This document shows positions 33,481 through 44,914 of a stretch of DNA of 64,000 nt, piece after piece. Under the pieces are notes generated by a model. The model had not been told where the DNA came from and made no database searches. It saw nothing but the letters and a program-made list of their open reading frames with translations. Origin of the DNA: Draba incana (taxonomy: Eukaryota; Streptophyta; Magnoliopsida; Brassicales; Brassicaceae); contig OY755211.1 in NCBI GenBank assembly GCA_963576765.1, positions 2,918,437 to 2,982,436 on the forward strand, read 5' to 3'. Position numbers and translations under genes: made by a program. The stretch's first letter is position 1; each line of letters begins with the position of its first letter.

Positions 33481-34601
33481 TTACACTTAGTAGTTCCAGT
33501 TATATCAGTCATATCTCTGCATAACAATTACATTCAGTAGTATCAATTATATCAGTAATATCTCTGCAGTTTCAAGATACTCTAAAATCATATGAATCTG
33601 AACGATTCAGCTGCAAAATCTTTCAAATCACCCTAAAAACTTATAAAGAAGTCTAATATCCAAATAACTACACATAAATACCAATTTTTGAAATTTACAA
33701 AATCTCCAAAACCTATTAACCCAAAACATGAAATCTACAAAAAAAAAAAAAACATAAACAAAGGGAGGAAGAAGGAACTGATTAAAGAGAGATTCAACTT
33801 TGTGTAAGAAAGAGAATAACAACTTTTTATTCTTTTGCTCTGTTTTAACGTTTCCAACGAGATGGAGAGAAAGAAGGACGATGAGAAACCGAACAAGATG
33901 TGAGATGAGGAGCCAAACAAAGAGAGTGATAGGAACCAAACAAAAAGAGATTCCAACCATGATGAGCCGAACAAAGAGAGAGATGAAACCAAAGAGATTA
34001 ACTTTTGCTCTGTTTTGTGTTTTTTTTCGCCGGCGTCGGACTCAGAAAAAGGAAGAAGAGTAGAATTTAAGTTTTTGACACATGGCGTAAAACTATTGGT
34101 TCGGATTATTTATGGTTGTTGTGAATTAATTAATGATTTTTGATTTATTTAATAGTATAATAAAGAAGGGGTAAAGAAGAGAAAAAAGGAGAGAAAGAAG
34201 GAAGGGTTTTAAAGATTTAGATAGGGTATTATGATTTTTGTTTTTATTTTTAGGGTTTTAAAGATTATTCCCCGTGTTCTTAGTATATAAAATTATTAAA
34301 ACACACACTCTCTCTTCCTTTTACTCAACTTTATACCTTTTCTTTCATCCTTTTACTCAACTTTTATTAATTTTATATTTAAATAGACCCCACTATCTCA
34401 TAAGAACACTTCCAAAAGTTCCAAAATAAGAACAACTCCAAAACTATCTCCTCTCTTTATTCAAAATTTATTAATTTTATATTACCAAAAACACTCTCTC
34501 TTTTTTTTACTCAACTTTATACCTTCTCTTTCTTTCTTTTACTCAAATTTTAATAATTTTTAATACTAAGAACACACCTAAGAGCAACCGTTGATCATGC
34601 C

Positions 34602-35009
34602 CAGAGACCTAACGTTTGGTATCTATAAAATAAAGACATATTCATATCTGAACAATCACATTCTACTTTTACAACTTTTTTTGTTTAAAAGTCAAAAAAG
34701 AAAAAGAAAAACAAAGTTTCTTTTGACAACCATTCATAATACCATTAGCTGCAGAAGAATTAGTTCCCTATCACAATCTCAAAGCTAACTAGCATTCCAA
34801 ACTTGTGTCATCTGTCATCAAACATCAATTTATCACATTTAAAAGCATATTTATCAACCAATTACAATTTTTATTTAACAATGCATAACTGTGAGTCATA
34901 TCATTTATTGAATTTTCTTTATATTGTCAAAGATACACATTTGAACACAAAGAAAGAAGAACAGGTAGAGAATGGACAAAAGCTTCTGGATGAGAAAGAG
35001 GTTTCCGCA
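34602..35009. other. Spacer downstream of UAH
   Basis: AT-rich; the part nearest 35009 is probably the UAH 3' UTR. Confidence 0.4.
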
Positions 35010-35187
35010 TCAGTCTAAGGAGAGCTTAGCAAGAGCAAGGGAAAGTACTTTAACTCCATTGGCCATGTCTTCAGGAGATGAGTATTCTTCAGGTTTATGA
35101 CTGTATCCTGCAAAAGATTCACACACCGAAAAAAACATTCAATATGGCGATATGTTGATTCCGATTACGATTATAGTCTCATTGATT

Positions 35188-35236
<49 letters not shown>

Positions 35237-37397
35237 AACACGGAATGAATATCATACCCATTGGAGATACCCTGGAAACAAAAAATACAACATAAATCAT
35301 AACTATTCTAAAACAAGAGCATTGAAAGTAGACTTGTGTAGTACCTGGCCATGAAGAGAGAATCGTGATAAGCTCGGCTTATCATCATCTTGTGTGATAA
35401 GTTTAGCTCTGTTGCTGCCTCTGCCATTTTCTTGATTACTAGTTTGTCTGAGAGTGCAGGTGGATCTTGATTCACAATCTTGAATTCCGAGAGCTTCACT
35501 TTTCGTTTTCGAGCTATAGTGTTTGCAGAGTCCTGAATTTTCTTGATCACAGTGTTTCTTCTAGCTTCATCGATATCCCTCGTATCTTTGAATTAACACA
35601 AGACCGAAACTTCAGTCCCAACGATCATACCAAAAACACTCGATACTACTCTACTAGGAATTACCGATTTCAAGACGAGATTTGCTCGGAATGCTGTTGA
35701 TTGCTCCAGGGTGTAGCTCCAAAATACCTTAAAACCGTAACGATTGATCTTGTGAATAAGTTCCACTGAGAGAGTAAGTTCTTGTGAAATCAATTAGCCA
35801 AAAAACTTACCAACAGTTCCTACAGTATCTATTGATTCCGATTCTAATACATGTTTCTCCACGGCTAAAGCCAACTCTGCAGCTGCAAGTCCGGCATCAT
35901 TTCTACAAATATCATCATTCTAATCAGTGTACAAGCGATTACACATATGGTTAATATCTTAAAATATAACTCACCTATATGGCATAAGAACTGCACCGGC
36001 GTGACCTCCATTGCCTTCAAATTCCACCTTCAAACTCGCTGGAGCAGCAATAGCGGTTACTACACCGATATCTAAACCTGTGGTCGTTTAAAAGGTAAAG
36101 AGCCAGCAAAAAGCAAGATACTTTGGGATGTGGAAAAGGGAAATTAAACCGTACCTTCCTCTTCGAGTATAGGTCCTTGTTCGATATGCAACTCTATAAA
36201 AGCAAAGTAACTTCCTTTCTTCAAAAACACACTCGATAACTCGTTATCTTTATCTCCCGCATACCCGGCTGATCTAGCTGCTTCTATAAAAGACACATTT
36301 TGGCCATCAAAAACTATAGTCTTCAGAGCTTCTGCAAGTTCTTTACTTCCAGCTAGTAAGCGGCTGTATCAAGAACGTCCACACGTAAGACAAAGAAAAC
36401 GAAACAAAGCATCAATCTTTTTTTTGTTGTTCGTAAAGATTCAAATAATAGTACCTTCCCAAACAACTAATCCCAAATCGCGTAGGTTCTTCGGACGTGA
36501 ACATGATTATCTCCAGAGACCTCTTCGGTTTAAACCCCGACCTTTAACAAAACACAATCGTTACCAAAGATTTTGCTTTCTTGAATCCTGTTTTAGATTA
36601 TGCATACCTTTTCAACACATTGATAGCTTCGATTGCACCTAAAACACCAACAACACCATCATACTTCCCTGAATACGGAATAGCATCGATGTGAGAACCA
36701 GTCGCCACCGCAGGAAGATTTAGCTCTGAACCATCCCTAAAAACACATCAGACTAATCAAACACTCAAATAAACCAAAAAAACTCAAACTTTATGATCAA
36801 ATGTTCAATGGAGTAAAGAGAGAAGCCAAACCATTTGCCAAATATGTTACCAACAGCATCTTCTCTAACACTAAGACCAGCAAGTTTCATCAAATTCTTA
36901 ACATAACTGCAAAAATCAACCAAGTACAAACTCAATTTTCAGATTCAGAATGTAGTAACAGAATTAGTACATTTGATTCAGATTATGAAATTACCCTCGT
37001 GCTTTGACATCTTTATCAGTATAAAGAACTCTTGTTACTGATGGAGAAGGAGCATCAGAGAAATTAGAAAGCTCATCTATCTAAAATAAAAAATCAAAGC
37101 TTTAAACTTTGTTCCACTAAAAACCCAATTTTTATATCAATAGATTCAAAATTAGAATAAAGGAACCTGTTTTTGAAGTCCTTGAGCATCAACGGAGAGT
37201 GAAGAAGCGAGATTAATGGAGCCGAATTGACCCGGTTCGTGAATCGGGTATCCGGAAAAATCCTCCATAGTTCTGATAAGCGTTGGGGTTCCTTCATTTA
37301 GTTGTTGAGCTAAGCTTGAAGGTAGAAACCAGACAAGTGAGATAAGAAGAAGAAGAAGAGTAACAGAGCAAAAACGAGTCGATTCTAAAGATTCCAT
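35010..37397 (-). CDS. UAH: Ureidoglycolate amidohydrolase, UAH (At5g43600-like)
   Basis: About thirteen short exons from the ATG at 37397 to the stop at 35010; the first is 37167-37397, the second 36995-37080, and the last encodes YSHKPEEYSSPEDMANGVKV. UAH is an ER-resident, metal-dependent M20-family hydrolase that releases ammonia from ureidoglycolate in the final step of purine ring catabolism. The N-terminus has a hydrophobic signal (FCSVTLLLLLISLVWFLPSS). Conserved metal-site and active-site blocks are visible: GSHIDAIPYSGKYDGVVGVL, TSEEPTRFGISCLG, ELHPGAINSIPSK and SRAYHDSLFMA, followed by SPMGMIFIPCYK. A (TA)n microsatellite lies in the last intron but does not touch the splice sites. 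The exons checked keep frame, so the gene appears functional. Confidence 0.92.
35190..35229. repeat. (TA)n microsatellite in the last UAH intron
   Basis: About 20 TA dinucleotides between the exon ending IPCYK and the final exon. Confidence 0.85.
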
Positions 37398-38420
37398 TTT
37401 TTCTTCGATTCTGAGAGAGAAGAAGCAATGGACATATTATTATTTAGAGTTGATGATTTGGTATCTAATTTTTGGGGATTTAGTTAATTAACCATTAATT
37501 TATGTTTTGTGCAATAATCTCCAATTGTTTAAAGAGGAATCATCAAAATTCAGTGGGAATCTGACACACAGATTGTTTTGTTGTGCTTTTAGTCTATGCC
37601 TCTATCTCATCACGATTTATATTTTAGGATAAATTAAAAAATTGAATATGTGTGAGAATCTTTTGGGGGTTTATTTGTCACAATCCAAACTTTTGGTCTT
37701 TTACTCGAAGTAAAAAGTAAAAGAAGTTTCAGTATATCTTAAAAAGCCCAACTCGTTGAATCACTTACTAATCACTTTCACATTATTCGAATCTTACTTG
37801 AGAATGAGATTATCACATTTGTAAAATACACAAACCTTTTCGACTTGTTGAATTTTTTTTTTTTATCTTTTGTATTTTACTACATAAACTTACAAAATGA
37901 TATTTGAAAACTATATAAAATTCTTGAATTATAATTTTTTTCTTTTCGATTTTATTACACAAACTTACAAAATAATATTTTTAAACCTTACAAAAGTACA
38001 TCTAATTAGCTAAAAGATACATGGTGGGAATTTTTTTTTTGACCACCTAACCACATTTTAGAGAATTTGAAAGATGTGATAGGAGTTTCAAAGCTGTTAA
38101 AGTTTACTTGCCACATCATAGAGATAAACATCATCTCGTTGTATACGTGATTGTATTTGTGATGGATACAATATGTTTTCTTTTTCTTAAAATGGATACA
38201 ATAGTTTGCTTCGTAAATTATAATTTGTTTAATTTAATATACATGTGTGAAGGGTAGCATGACAAATCTTAGCGTACATTACATAAAAACTATAATCGAA
38301 GACGTTAAATAAAAAATATTACTATAATTGTGTGACTTTTACGACTTTATATTATAGAAAAAAACTTGGGAAGTCAATAATGAACAACCAACCCGATCGA
38401 TGTAGTTAATGTTCAGAATC
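37398..38420. other. UAH promoter region and spacer
   Basis: AT-rich spacer between the divergent UAH and inhibitor genes. No repeat or coding sequence was recognised. Confidence 0.4.
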
Positions 38421-38424
38421 TACA

Positions 38425-38498
38425 AACTCTATAAATACCTTGACCAGGAGAAGAACTCAATACAAAGTAAACAAAATTCACATAAACATATTAAATTA
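38425..38498 (+). promoter_or_regulatory. TATA box and 5' leader of the inhibitor gene, separated from it by the MULE
   Basis: CTATAAATA at 38429-38437 is followed by an A-rich leader (CTCAATACAAAGTAAACAAAATTCAC) that ends in ATTAAATTA at 38490-38498, where the MULE begins. The same nine bases resume at 48607, and 21 bases later the inhibitor ATG follows. The spacing (TATA to MULE about 60 bp) suggests that the transcription start and part of the 5' UTR lie on this side. Confidence 0.65.
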
Positions 38499-38611
38499 GG
38501 GAAAATTAAGGAAATACATCCAAAAAAATTTTAAATTAAGAAAATACACCACATATTTTTTAATTAAAGATATACCCTTTATTTGTTTTTATTACCCTCC
38601 GTTTTAGGATA

Positions 38612-38650
38612 TTCTTCTATTGTGGTACACGAGAAGAGTTCCGCCTTCAT
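38612..38650. repeat. Fold-back scrap of the HMA1 3' coding end inside the left MULE arm
   Basis: CTTCTATTGTGG matches the forward HMA1 text seen at 48178, then directly ACACGAGAAGAGTTCCGCCT matches the inverse of the HMA1 text at about 48210-48235. The right arm has the uninverted version. This indicates template switching or microhomology repair during capture. Confidence 0.6.
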
Positions 38651-38759
38651 GTCAAAATTTAGTTTTTCCGAATGTTGGTGTAAAATTAAAACTCTTTCGC
38701 AAGATCAGAATCAATGGTGGTATGATTGAAGAAGACGATCGAGCTCAAATTCGTCGACT

Positions 38760-39440
38760 ATGGAACCTACGGCTCTCACTCGTTCTTCTTCCTCCTCCTC
38801 TCTCACTAGATTCCCTTACCATCACAATTTAGCTACTCTCCGACTAGCACGAGTCAACTCGTTCTCAATTCTCCATTCCAAAAATTTTCTTCTTCGCCAA
38901 AAACCTCTCTCTCTCTCCGTATCAGACCATCGTCTTCGCTTAGTCTTCCATGACGATCGATTCGTCTACGTGCCGTCGAAGATCACCGTCACCATCACCA
39001 TCATCATCATCATCATCAACATGGATGTTGTTCTGTGGAATTGAAAGCGGAGAGTAAATCTCAGAAATTATTGTTCGAATTCGCTAAAGCAATCGGATGG
39101 GTTCGATTTCTTCAGAGAGAATCTTCATCTTTGTTGTTCCTCCGCCGTATTGTTCCTCATTGCAGCGATTTGTCCTTACTTTGCTCCTAAACCTTACATT
39201 AAATCTCTTCAAAAAGCATTTATGATTGTTGGTTTCCCTCTTGTTGGAGTTTCAACATCACTAGACGCACTTATGGATCTAGCTGGAGGAAAAGTGAACA
39301 TTCATGTTTTAATGGCACATTCTTCTTTTGCATCTGTGTTTATGGCCCATAAATTATGGGAAATGCTCTTGAAGGAGGATTGCTTCTAGCCATGTTCAAT
39401 CTTGCTCATATCCCCGCGGAGTTCTTCACTAGTCTATGAT
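38760..39440 (+). pseudogene. Captured 5' coding part of HMA1 (chloroplast P1B-ATPase), broken
   Basis: The translation begins MEPTALTRSSSSSSLTRFPY like the HMA1 transit peptide (At4g37270 in Arabidopsis). In a shifted frame it gives the His-rich metal-binding stretch HHHHQHGCCSVELKAESK and then, after further shifts, AKAIGWVRF, FAPKPYIKSLQKAFMIVGFP, LVGVSTSLDALMDLAGGKVN and the first membrane segments up to MFNLAHI. A stop and non-HMA1 sequence follow at about 39440. Several frameshifts mean no ATPase can be made. Introns, if any in this part of the parent, were not assessed. Confidence 0.88.
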
Positions 39441-39451
39441 TAAGTGACTAG

Positions 39452-40424
39452 TGATAATGCAAGGATCTTATTTAGTCTGAGAATACCTAAGATCAAAGCC
39501 TTCCTGGATTCATTGAGATCAACCTAGATCTACTGAAATAAAACTCTTTAATTTTATTAATCACTGAATACAAAGAAAGTCTAAACGGCTTATTTATAAT
39601 AAAACATAAGAAAACCCTAAATACTATAGAATATTCTAGAAAACCCTAAAAGATAAACATCATAAATATCAATATATTTAAAATACAAATAAATGACAAT
39701 TATCCTAATTCTGCGCTGCATCAGGTCTCGCCGGCCAAGAAAGATTCGTCCTCGAATCTTCAATAGAGTTTTCAGCATATGAGCTTTATGAATATCCACC
39801 TTCATCTCCTTCTCCTGATTCTGCACGATTTTTGCACGGACTTGATTTTGCACGAACTCGAGATTTGCACGAACCGGATTTTGCACGCTTTTTCTGCAGA
39901 TCCGATTTCGCACGGATTTTGCACGAATCAGATTCATAAAAGTATCTTCTCTGAAGACGAACGCCATAACCATAACTTCATCTTCATAGATATCATAGAT
40001 CGGATCACCATGAATCTCTGTGTAGATCTTATGGATCTCTTCTCTCGCGACAAAAGGACTTTCGTCCTCGAAAGTGTAGCAACTTCCATTCACCATGGCA
40101 ACCAGAATCGTTCTCTGATTAAGAAATCAAAGAGACTGGCTCTGATACCAACTGACGTAGCGGAAGCTATGATAATGCAAGGATCTTATTTAGTCTGAGA
40201 ATACCTAAGATCAAACCCTCTTCTCTGAAAAGCACAAAGCTCTTTAATTTTATTAATCAATCAATCGAATACAAATAAGGCCTAAACGACTTATTTATAA
40301 TATAACATAAGAAAACCCTAGATACTATAGAATATTCTAGAAAACCCTAAAAGATAAACATCATAAATATCAAAATATTTAAAATACAAATAAATGACAA
40401 TTATCCTAATTCTGCGCTGCATCA
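39452..40424 (-). mobile_element. TRIM-like short LTR retrotransposon
   Basis: Two direct repeats, 39452-39723 and 40170-40424, share TGATAATGCAAGGATCTTAT at one end and TTCTGCGCTGCATCA at the other, so each is TG...CA bounded. The 446-bp interior reads TGGTATCAGAGCCA on the minus strand about 18 nt inside the right repeat, a primer-binding site for initiator tRNA-Met. No gag or pol domain is present; a 159-codon open frame on the minus strand has no recognisable domain. The total of 973 bp fits a terminal-repeat retrotransposon in miniature. Flanking 5-mers (ACTAG and AGGAT) do not match, so the target duplication is missing. Confidence 0.75.
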
Positions 40425-40456
40425 AGGATTTTGGCCGCTCTTCCCTCCGTTTTAAG
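40425..40456 (+). pseudogene. HMA1 3' coding fragment, part 1 (split by the Gypsy insertion)
   Basis: Reading AGG ATT TTG GCC GCT CTT this encodes ILAALPSVL, which continues without loss at 48174 once the Gypsy element and one TTAAG copy are removed. It corresponds to the final membrane segments of HMA1. Confidence 0.8.
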
Positions 40457-40619
40457 TGATATAACGTGAATTTGGATGTTCCTAACCACGAATTTAACGC
40501 GTTTTCGGAGCCTTTTGAGTTGTTTTGAGTTGATATTTAGATCCATACTCGAAGATTCGGAACCACATGCGTACGAGAAGAAGATTGGAGCATTTCGAGC
40601 GAAAATCGGAGTTTTCAGG

Positions 40620-40912
40620 AAACCGGACCGACCGGTCCACCCCTAGACCGCCGGTCCAGCTCAGCGTCTCAAAGACCGATCGATCAAGCAGAAGATTTGA
40701 AGACGGTGGCTCTTGGAAATGGGACCGACCGGTCCACACCTAGGACCGGTCGGTCCACACTTAGACGAATCGAAGATTTTGGCTCGGGAATTGAGACCGA
40801 CCGTTCCACACCAAGGACCGGTCGGTCCCCACTTGAAGACTTGAAGAATTTCGGTTCTGGAAACAGGACCGACCGGTCCAGTTTCCAGACCGACCAATCC
40901 CTGTCCCAGATG
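40620..40912. repeat. Palindrome array (GACCGACCGGTC type) in the Gypsy LTR
   Basis: Copies of GACCGACCGGTCC occur at 40723, 40795 (one base changed) and 40867, exactly 72 bp apart, with a looser copy near 40626. The first two repeats also carry the inverse GGACCGGTCGGTCC 7 bp downstream, giving 14-bp inverted pairs. The same array is present in the 3' LTR at about 46982-47275. Confidence 0.85.
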
Positions 40913-41090
40913 TTTTAGGGTTTTCCTTTTTCCGTTTTATTTCCTATATAAACCCATAGGGTTTCATTGTTTTAAAAAACCTTTTATTCTGCACGTTTTT
41001 ATTCATACCTTAGGAGATTGAGAGTTGTAATCGGGAGAAGAGATCATCATCTTTCGGAGAAGATTTCTGAACCCTATTCTTATTTCTTAT

Positions 41091-42239
41091 TGATATATCA
41101 TGGTTTTTACCCTGTTTAAGCCATGATATAAGTCCTATATCTAGAGTCTTTGTTATGTTTTGTGTTGGTTTTAGAGTCTTTTCAGGTACAAGGACGATTG
41201 GAGCTTAAAAGATGTTTACTGGAGATTTTGGAGCATTCGCGGAATGAAGTGGCAAAATGCAAAGTTCGGAATGAAGATTTGAAGTCTGTGTCGAGCGACA
41301 CCATCACTGAGCATCGCTCGACACTATGACTTGAGAAGCAGAAGAATCCGAGTTTGAAGTTGGTGTCGATCGACACCATCTATCAGTGTTGATCGACACC
41401 CTGCGCGACCAAGCCCAGATTTTAATCAGAAAAGTCCGTTTGAAACCCGAGGTTTCCAGATGTTTACTTTTAAGTTTCTAGCCGACTTTGTACCCCTATA
41501 TATGTGTTTTCTAAGTCATTGTTTAAACTTACGCTTTATTTTACTTAACTCTTTGATTTATCTTTTAATAAAACCATGTTTTCATTATTCGATATGTCTG
41601 AGTAGTTTCCTTTGTTAGGTTTAGGGTTATTCGAAAGTGTTTGATAAATTACTGATCTGATCTGATTGTTAGGATAATATCATTAGAATGTTCTTCATCT
41701 TGACTTGCTTTTATTGCTGATTTTAGCGTCATGAACTGAAATCTGATCTTAGAATAATTAATAGAAACGAGAGTTTGATTAATTTCCTGATCTAGTCTTT
41801 GATGAGTAAAATTCCTATTCGCAAAGGAATTTGGCTTAGGGTTTTGTGAACAATTGAACCTGAAATTAATGCTTGTTTAGATTCATAGGATTCGCAAAGG
41901 AATTTGGTTTTCTAGGATTTATTCATAGATAATATTCGCAGCGGAAGCTGGTTTGTTTTACTTTCGTGTTCATGTTCAAGAACTGTGCTTTAATAATCCT
42001 ATCAATTGATTTATCTGCAATTTTGATTCACTGGAGATTTCCCTGTGCCTAGCGCTTTTCTCTAATTGATTTACAACAGTTTTTATTGCTTTATTTTTGC
42101 ATTCTTATAATCTTGCTTAGCATAATTCGAACTCATAAATCTATTGTTTTTTCTGATTCCCTGTGGATTTCGATACCTAAAGTACTACATTGATCTCTTA
42201 ATTTGAGAGAGTTAGCTCTAGGTTAATTTGAGCATATCA
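41091..42239 (+). mobile_element. Solo LTR of another LTR-retrotransposon family inside the Gypsy 5' LTR
   Basis: 1149 bp starting TGATATATCATGG and ending TGAGCATATCA, flanked by the 5-bp duplication CTTAT (41086-41090 and 42240-42244). The 3' LTR of the host Gypsy has the empty site (TTTCTTATTCTATG at about 47450), which proves the insertion. It contains the 16-bp palindrome GGTGTCGATCGACACC at 41362. An inverted relative lies at 54429-55587. Confidence 0.92.
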
Positions 42240-43082
42240 CTTATTCTATGACTATGCACTTTTCATCCATGAATTTTGCTTTGTGTTTAATCATGTCTGA
42301 GTAGATCTTTAGTTAGGTTTTAGGGTTTTTCGATGGATTTCACAGATTGAATCAGACACAAATAGGTTACTTATCAATTACCATCTTCATCACTGTTAGG
42401 CATAATGCTAGGATTGAACTGGCCATTTAATCACTAGATCTTAGGTTGATACACATTCCGAAAGCTTGTGTGTTGCTAGAACTACTGTTGATGAGTAATG
42501 CGTTATAACAAGCGGAAGTTTAGTTATAGAGTATTATGAACTGATCAAACCTGAACATTAATGCTTGTCTAGGATAGCCGTGACCAAACGGAAGTTTAGG
42601 CACTCGGATCTCTAGGAAAAGTAGTTGTTATCACGGAAGTGGAGCAATTTATAATCGTGTTTTGAGTTTAAGATGCATGCACATTAGAATCTGAATAGTT
42701 GTCTGGTTCATGATTGTGATTTCCTGAGAATTCTCTATTACCTAACGCTTTTAATTATCTGAATTTACATCGTTTTTATTCGCTTTCTCGTTATTTTAAT
42801 TTAATAACTATCACCCATCTTTGTTCCTGCTTAGCTTAGTTTAATAATCTATAATCTGTTGCGTAAGCCATTGGTCCTTGAGGATTTGATCCCTAAATCA
42901 CTACTTCGTTTGCTGTGCACTTGCAGTAGATTTTATAGGGTTAAAACTCTGTGTATCAAGTTTTTGGCGCCGTTGCCGGGGACCATTGTGTTGCCATCAG
43001 ATTTGATTTTCGAATTTAGTCTAAGCAATTTTACTAATTTATTTTTCTTTTTCTTTTTGTCTTTGGTTGCTCTTTCAGGTGT

Positions 43083-44880
43083 ATGCAGAGGAGAAGTAAT
43101 CGCACTGAACCTCTGATATCACTCTCTAACAAAGAACTAGCCAGAACAGAAAGGTCTAACAGAGCTCAAAGGAACCTCATGCCCGCTATGGAAGTAGTGG
43201 ATCAGCCTGATAATGAGGGTCTTCAGGCTGCTCTGTTTGATCAGATAGAGCAGATCCTTGTTGCAACTGCAGCGAATGCGCAACTGGCGCAACAACAGAT
43301 GCAGCAAATGCAGCAGCAGTTTGCTACGATGATGGCACAACAGATGCCACCAGCAGGACAGAATCCTCCACCGCAGAGAGGAATTGGAGAAGGGGACAAT
43401 GTCCACCAGTACTACCAGAACAGATCAGCCATTCGCGTCCCTGTGATTCAGAGTAATGACTTCGAGATTAAGGCTCAGCTGATTAATCTAGTAGAGAGGC
43501 ACGTGTTCCATGGGTTGGCTTCTGAAAACCCCATGGATCATATAGAGAGCTTTGAAGAGGTATGCGAGACGACTAAGGCCAATGGGGTACCTTCTGACTA
43601 CATCAAGTGTAAGCTGTTCAAGCACTCTCTCGCTGACAAAGCTTTGAGATGGCTCAAGTCGCTTCCTCCACATTCTTTTAACGGCTGGGACGAAGCTAGA
43701 GCTGCTTTCTTGGACCGCTTCTACACTAAGACCAAGACAGCTCATCTCAGAAGCAGAATCACCAACTTTTCGCAGAAGGGCGGAGAGTCATTTGCTGAAG
43801 CCTGGGATAGATTTAAGGAGTACCGTAGAGAGTGCCCTCACCATGGATTCACTGATGAGCAGATGCTCAAGGTTTTTCTACGATGGAGTCACCTGGGATT
43901 ACAGGACAAGTCTTAATTCAGCTAGTAATGGTAATTTTATGACTCAAAGCATAGAAGGCGCGTACAGGTTGATTGAGAATATGGCGCAGAGCTCTAGCGA
44001 TCAATGTTCTGAATATGATCGGTCGAAGAGGGTCTGTAGTGTTGAGACGCCATCTGCAGCAGAGATAGCAGATCTGACAGCTGCTAAGATCAGGGCACTA
44101 GAATAGTTGGAAATGCTTCAGATGCGATCTGCTATTCAGAGCCAGCTGCATTGGTTTCACAGGGCACTCATGAGGTTAATTTTGTAGGTGGTCAAGGATT
44201 TCCAGGCTATAATGCAGGCTATCAGAGGCAGTATGGACAGAGTTCAGGTTCCGGATACCAAAATCAGAACCAGTACCAGCCTAGACAACAAGCTCCTCCA
44301 CCTCCAGCTGCTAATCCCAATGACGAGTTGAAGGGTATGATGCAGCTCATGCTAGCTAATCAGCAGAGGGTCTCCACTGACATCACGAACATTAATGGGC
44401 GACTAGAAGCTGTGACTACTCACCTAAAGATGCTGGACACTCAAGTTGCACAGCAAGCAGAAGCTGTTAAGCGACAACAAAGGACTCTTCCGGCTAAAGG
44501 AGAGCAGAATCCGAAGAGGGATTGTTATGCAATTTCTACAATGGAAGTTGAGCCAATCTTCAGGTTAGTGGAGGAAAGGGTTGTTTCTCCTACTGATTCA
44601 GATACATGGGAAGGTGACTCTCTAGCCAAAATGGGACGACCGGTCGGTCTACTCAAGGACTGGTCGGTCTTGAACAACCACGAGACCGGTCCTTTGCCTC
44701 TGGAGAATGGACCGGTCGGGCTCCAGGGAGACCGGTCGGTCTGGCACCACCACCAGACGAGTCTCTTGCCTCTGGAGAGTGGACCGGTCGGGCTGCAGGG
44801 AGACCGGTCGGTCCTGTTGATAGCCCGCCGATTCGCGCTTATGTTCCCAAGGCACCTTACCCTGTTTGTCCTAGGGAGTC
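43083..44880 (+). pseudogene. Gypsy gag, frameshifted
   Basis: The first frame (43083-43916) has a Gln-rich N-terminal part and a retrotransposon gag (capsid) domain with RHVFHGLASENPMDHIESFE, KLFKHSLADKALRWLKSLPP and SFAEAWDRFKEYRRECPHHG. A one-base insertion in a T run near 43876 shifts the frame (continuing YDGVTWDYRTSLNSASNGNF), a stop lies at 44104, and the Gln/Pro-rich tail continues in another frame from 44151. The ACCGGT palindromes interrupt the linker before the protease at 44637-44820. The gag cannot be made as one protein. Confidence 0.85.
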
Positions 44881-44914
44881 TCAGGAGTGCAATGTTGTAT
44901 TATAGAACGGGATA

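Larger units (their letters stand above)
30715..34601. mobile_element. 3.9-kb DNA transposon with terminal inverted repeats, MULE-related
   Basis: The left end reads GCCATGTTCAATAGTTGCTC; the inverted right end reads GGCATGATCAACGGTTGCTC. Both continue TTAGGTGTGTTCTTAG. Inside the left end a second block (AATCTTTAAAAC to ACACCCTATCT) is matched inverted near 34200-34265, so the original ends were about 85 bp or longer and a 0.3-kb MITE-like unit was added on the right (shared with the MITE at 13.5 kb). The interior holds a host-like leader at 31000-31250, a short repeat-coding frame, a 174-bp tandem repeat and a transposase-like fragment on the minus strand. No convincing target duplication was found, so the superfamily call rests on the fragment only. 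Confidence 0.6.

Noticed and set aside
33628..34063. Overlapping open frames on both strands rich in Phe or Arg/Lys
   Set aside because: Low-complexity text inside the transposon with no family similarity.
39617..40198. Open frames on both strands of the TRIM interior
   Set aside because: No gag or pol motif; sequence is repetitive (FVQNQVRAK-like units) and explained by the element.
39452..40424. Full autonomous Copia element
   Set aside because: The interior is only 446 bp and has no coding domain.
40494..40918. Open frames over the LTR palindromes (GPTGP-type repeats)
   Set aside because: The repetitive peptide is the translation of the ACCGGTC array in a non-coding LTR; the same occurs in the 3' LTR.
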